From Candidatus Hydrogenedentota bacterium (GTDB lineage: Bacteria; Hydrogenedentota; Hydrogenedentia; Hydrogenedentales; CAITNO01), in assembly GCA_011046175.1 (NCBI GenBank), contig DSBB01000305.1, positions 1 through 6,258 of the forward strand: a stretch of 6,258 nt of DNA. The letters run 5' to 3'. A model generated the notes under the pieces. The model had not been told where the DNA came from. It did not search any database and saw only the letters and a program-made list of their open reading frames with translations. Made by a program: the position numbers and the translations under genes. Every line of letters begins with the position of its first letter. The stretch's first letter is position 1. Of the stretch, positions 5,055 to 6,258 are shown one piece after another.

Positions 5055-6258
5055 CTATGGTTGCGTGTCGTCGGGTGATTCCGAATCTTCATTCTCGCCC
5101 ATGAGATATTTGTGCATGGCCTGAGCCGCCGTGCGGCCCGCGCCCATGGCGAGTATGACTGTAGCCGCGCCTGTAACTACGTCGCCACCGGCAAACACGC
5201 CGGGCTTGGAAGTCTGCATGGTCGCTTCATCCACCACAATGGTTCCCCAACGGGTTTGTTCAAGGCCGCTGGTGGTGCGTTGAATAATGGGATTGGGAGA
5301 ATTGCCGATGGCGATAATCGCAAGGTCTACATCAACGGTAAATTCAGAACCCTCGATGGGCACCGGGCGCGGGCGTCCGGATTTGTCCGGCTCGCCCAAT
5401 TTCATTTGAAGACATTCAACACCGCAGAGCCGGCCTTTTTCATTGCCAAGGAATCGCACCGGATTGGAGAGCAATTTGAAAATAATACCTTCTTCCTCCG
5501 CATGGTGTACTTCTTCCGCGCGCGCAGGCAATTCAGCCTTCGAGCGACGGTAGATGATATAAACGTTTTCCGCGCCCAGCCGTTTGGCGGTGCGCGCCGA
5601 GTCCATGGCCACATTGCCGCCGCCGAACACGGCCACGTTATTGCCCCGGATAATAGGGGTGTCATATTCAGGGAACCGGTAGGCTTTCATCAGATTCGCA
5701 CGGGTAAGGTATTCGTTCGCCGTGTAAACGCCGATATAATTCTCGCCGGGAATGTTCAGGAAAAGAGGCAGACCCGCGCCCGAGCCAATGAACACGGCTT
5801 CATATCCCTGACGCATCAAATCGTCTATGGTCTCGGACATGCCGATAACGCGGTTTCGCACAAGTTTCACGCCGATTTTTTCCAACGCGGTTATCTCGTA
5901 ATGAACAATCTCTTTGGGAAGACGAAACTCCGGAATGCCGTATACCAGCACCCCGCCCGGGCTGTGGAACGCCTCGAATATGGTTACATCGTGACCCATG
6001 CGCCGTAATTCGCCCGCGGCAGTCAACCCTGCGGGACCGGAGCCGATGATGGCAACTTTCCGGCCTGTTTCTTTTTCGGGAGGCACGGGCGCCACACGGT
6101 CGCGGTCACGTTCATAATCCGCCACAAATCGCTCCAGACATCCAATGGCAACGGGTTCGGATTTCTTGCCCAAAATGCACAGTTCTTCGCATTGCGTTTC
6201 CTGGGGACAGACGCGTCCGCATACGGCGGGCAGGGAGTTCGTCATCTTGATGATTTCA
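5055..6258 (-). CDS. gltA: NADPH-dependent glutamate synthase small subunit-like flavoprotein (N-terminus missing)
   Basis: An iron-sulfur flavoprotein that passes electrons between NADPH, FAD and [4Fe-4S] clusters. It may serve glutamate synthase (GOGAT beta chain, GltD type) or, as NfnB/SudA-type proteins do, ferredoxin-NADP transhydrogenation. Numbering from the Met codon at 6243-6245: cluster-ligating cysteines C9, C13, C19 and C23 (CGRVCPQE..CEELC), FAD-binding GSGPAG (68-73), PGGVLVYGIPEFRLPK (96-111), NADPH-binding GGGNVAMDSAR (208-218) with RR at 233-234, and the C-terminal FAD motif GGDVVTG (353-359). That Met is not the start: the frame stays open upstream (E-I-I-K) to the window edge, and the family has about 70 more residues with the first Cys cluster. 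Residue 36 is Cys in IGCLERF, where Arg or Ala is more usual. The acidic tail ENEDSESPDD is not conserved. The symbol follows the single-chain glutamate synthase naming and is not citrate synthase. Confidence 0.9.
   Translation of the reverse strand, partial: EIIKMTNSLPAVCGRVCPQETQCEELCILGKKSEPVAIGCLERFVADYERDRDRVAPVPPEKETGRKVAIIGSGPAGLTAAGELRRMGHDVTIFEAFHSPGGVLVYGIPEFRLPKEIVHYEITALEKIGVKLVRNRVIGMSETIDDLMRQGYEAVFIGSGAGLPLFLNIPGENYIGVYTANEYLTRANLMKAYRFPEYDTPIIRGNNVAVFGGGNVAMDSARTAKRLGAENVYIIYRRSKAELPARAEEVHHAEEEGIIFKLLSNPVRFLGNEKGRLCGVECLQMKLGEPDKSGRPRPVPIEGSEFTVDVDLAIIAIGNSPNPIIQRTTSGLEQTRWGTIVVDEATMQTSKPGVFAGGDVVTGAATVILAMGAGRTAAQAMHKYLMGENEDSESPDDTQP

Noticed and set aside
5112..6008. A 298-codon open frame on the plus strand opposite the glutamate synthase-like gene
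   Set aside because: It lies wholly antisense to a well-conserved flavoprotein and its translation (many His, Arg and Gly, no domain) looks like a shadow.

Overview
This is a bacterial chromosomal window of moderate GC with dense gene packing. It holds four intact genes on the minus strand or divergent from it, one plus-strand gene, and two genes cut by the window edges. No tRNA, rRNA, CRISPR array, insertion sequence or phage gene was seen. The secreted neutral-ceramidase-like protein is of a type common in Planctomycetes, Lentisphaerae and related environmental or gut lineages. That makes a PVC-superphylum or similar anaerobic source a reasonable guess, but the window does not prove it.

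Layout, left to right. At 1-56 (minus) is the start of a membrane or secreted protein that leaves the window. At 101-898 (minus) is a beta-class adenine DNA methyltransferase resembling the M.DpnA/M.MboII group. It begins with GTG inside the end of recO (876-1583, minus, TTG start). recO follows 20 bases after a secreted neutral/alkaline-ceramidase-like hydrolase (1604-2881, minus). These three run in one direction with overlaps or tiny gaps and probably form one transcript. From a shared AT-rich region (2882-3041) a TSUP/TauE-family anion exporter is transcribed rightward (3042-3839). It converges on a short-chain dehydrogenase of the 3-ketoacyl-ACP reductase type (3856-4644, minus). A gene-free stretch of about 410 bases (4645-5054) separates that gene from the end of an NADPH-dependent glutamate synthase small-subunit-like flavoprotein (5055-6258, minus), whose N-terminus lies beyond the right edge.

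Functionally the window looks like ordinary housekeeping and accessory genes rather than a single dedicated system. recO (recombinational repair) plus an orphan DNA methyltransferase is the pair most likely to be linked, because their reading frames overlap. The other genes (lipid or amide hydrolysis in the envelope, sulfur-anion transport, ketone reduction, electron transfer to glutamate or NADP) show no obvious shared pathway. The points most worth a second look are the methyltransferase-recO coupling with no visible endonuclease, the hydrolase that keeps the ceramidase zinc ligands but has an unusual nucleophile-region motif, the face-to-face promoters at 2907-2959, and the structured leader before the dehydrogenase.
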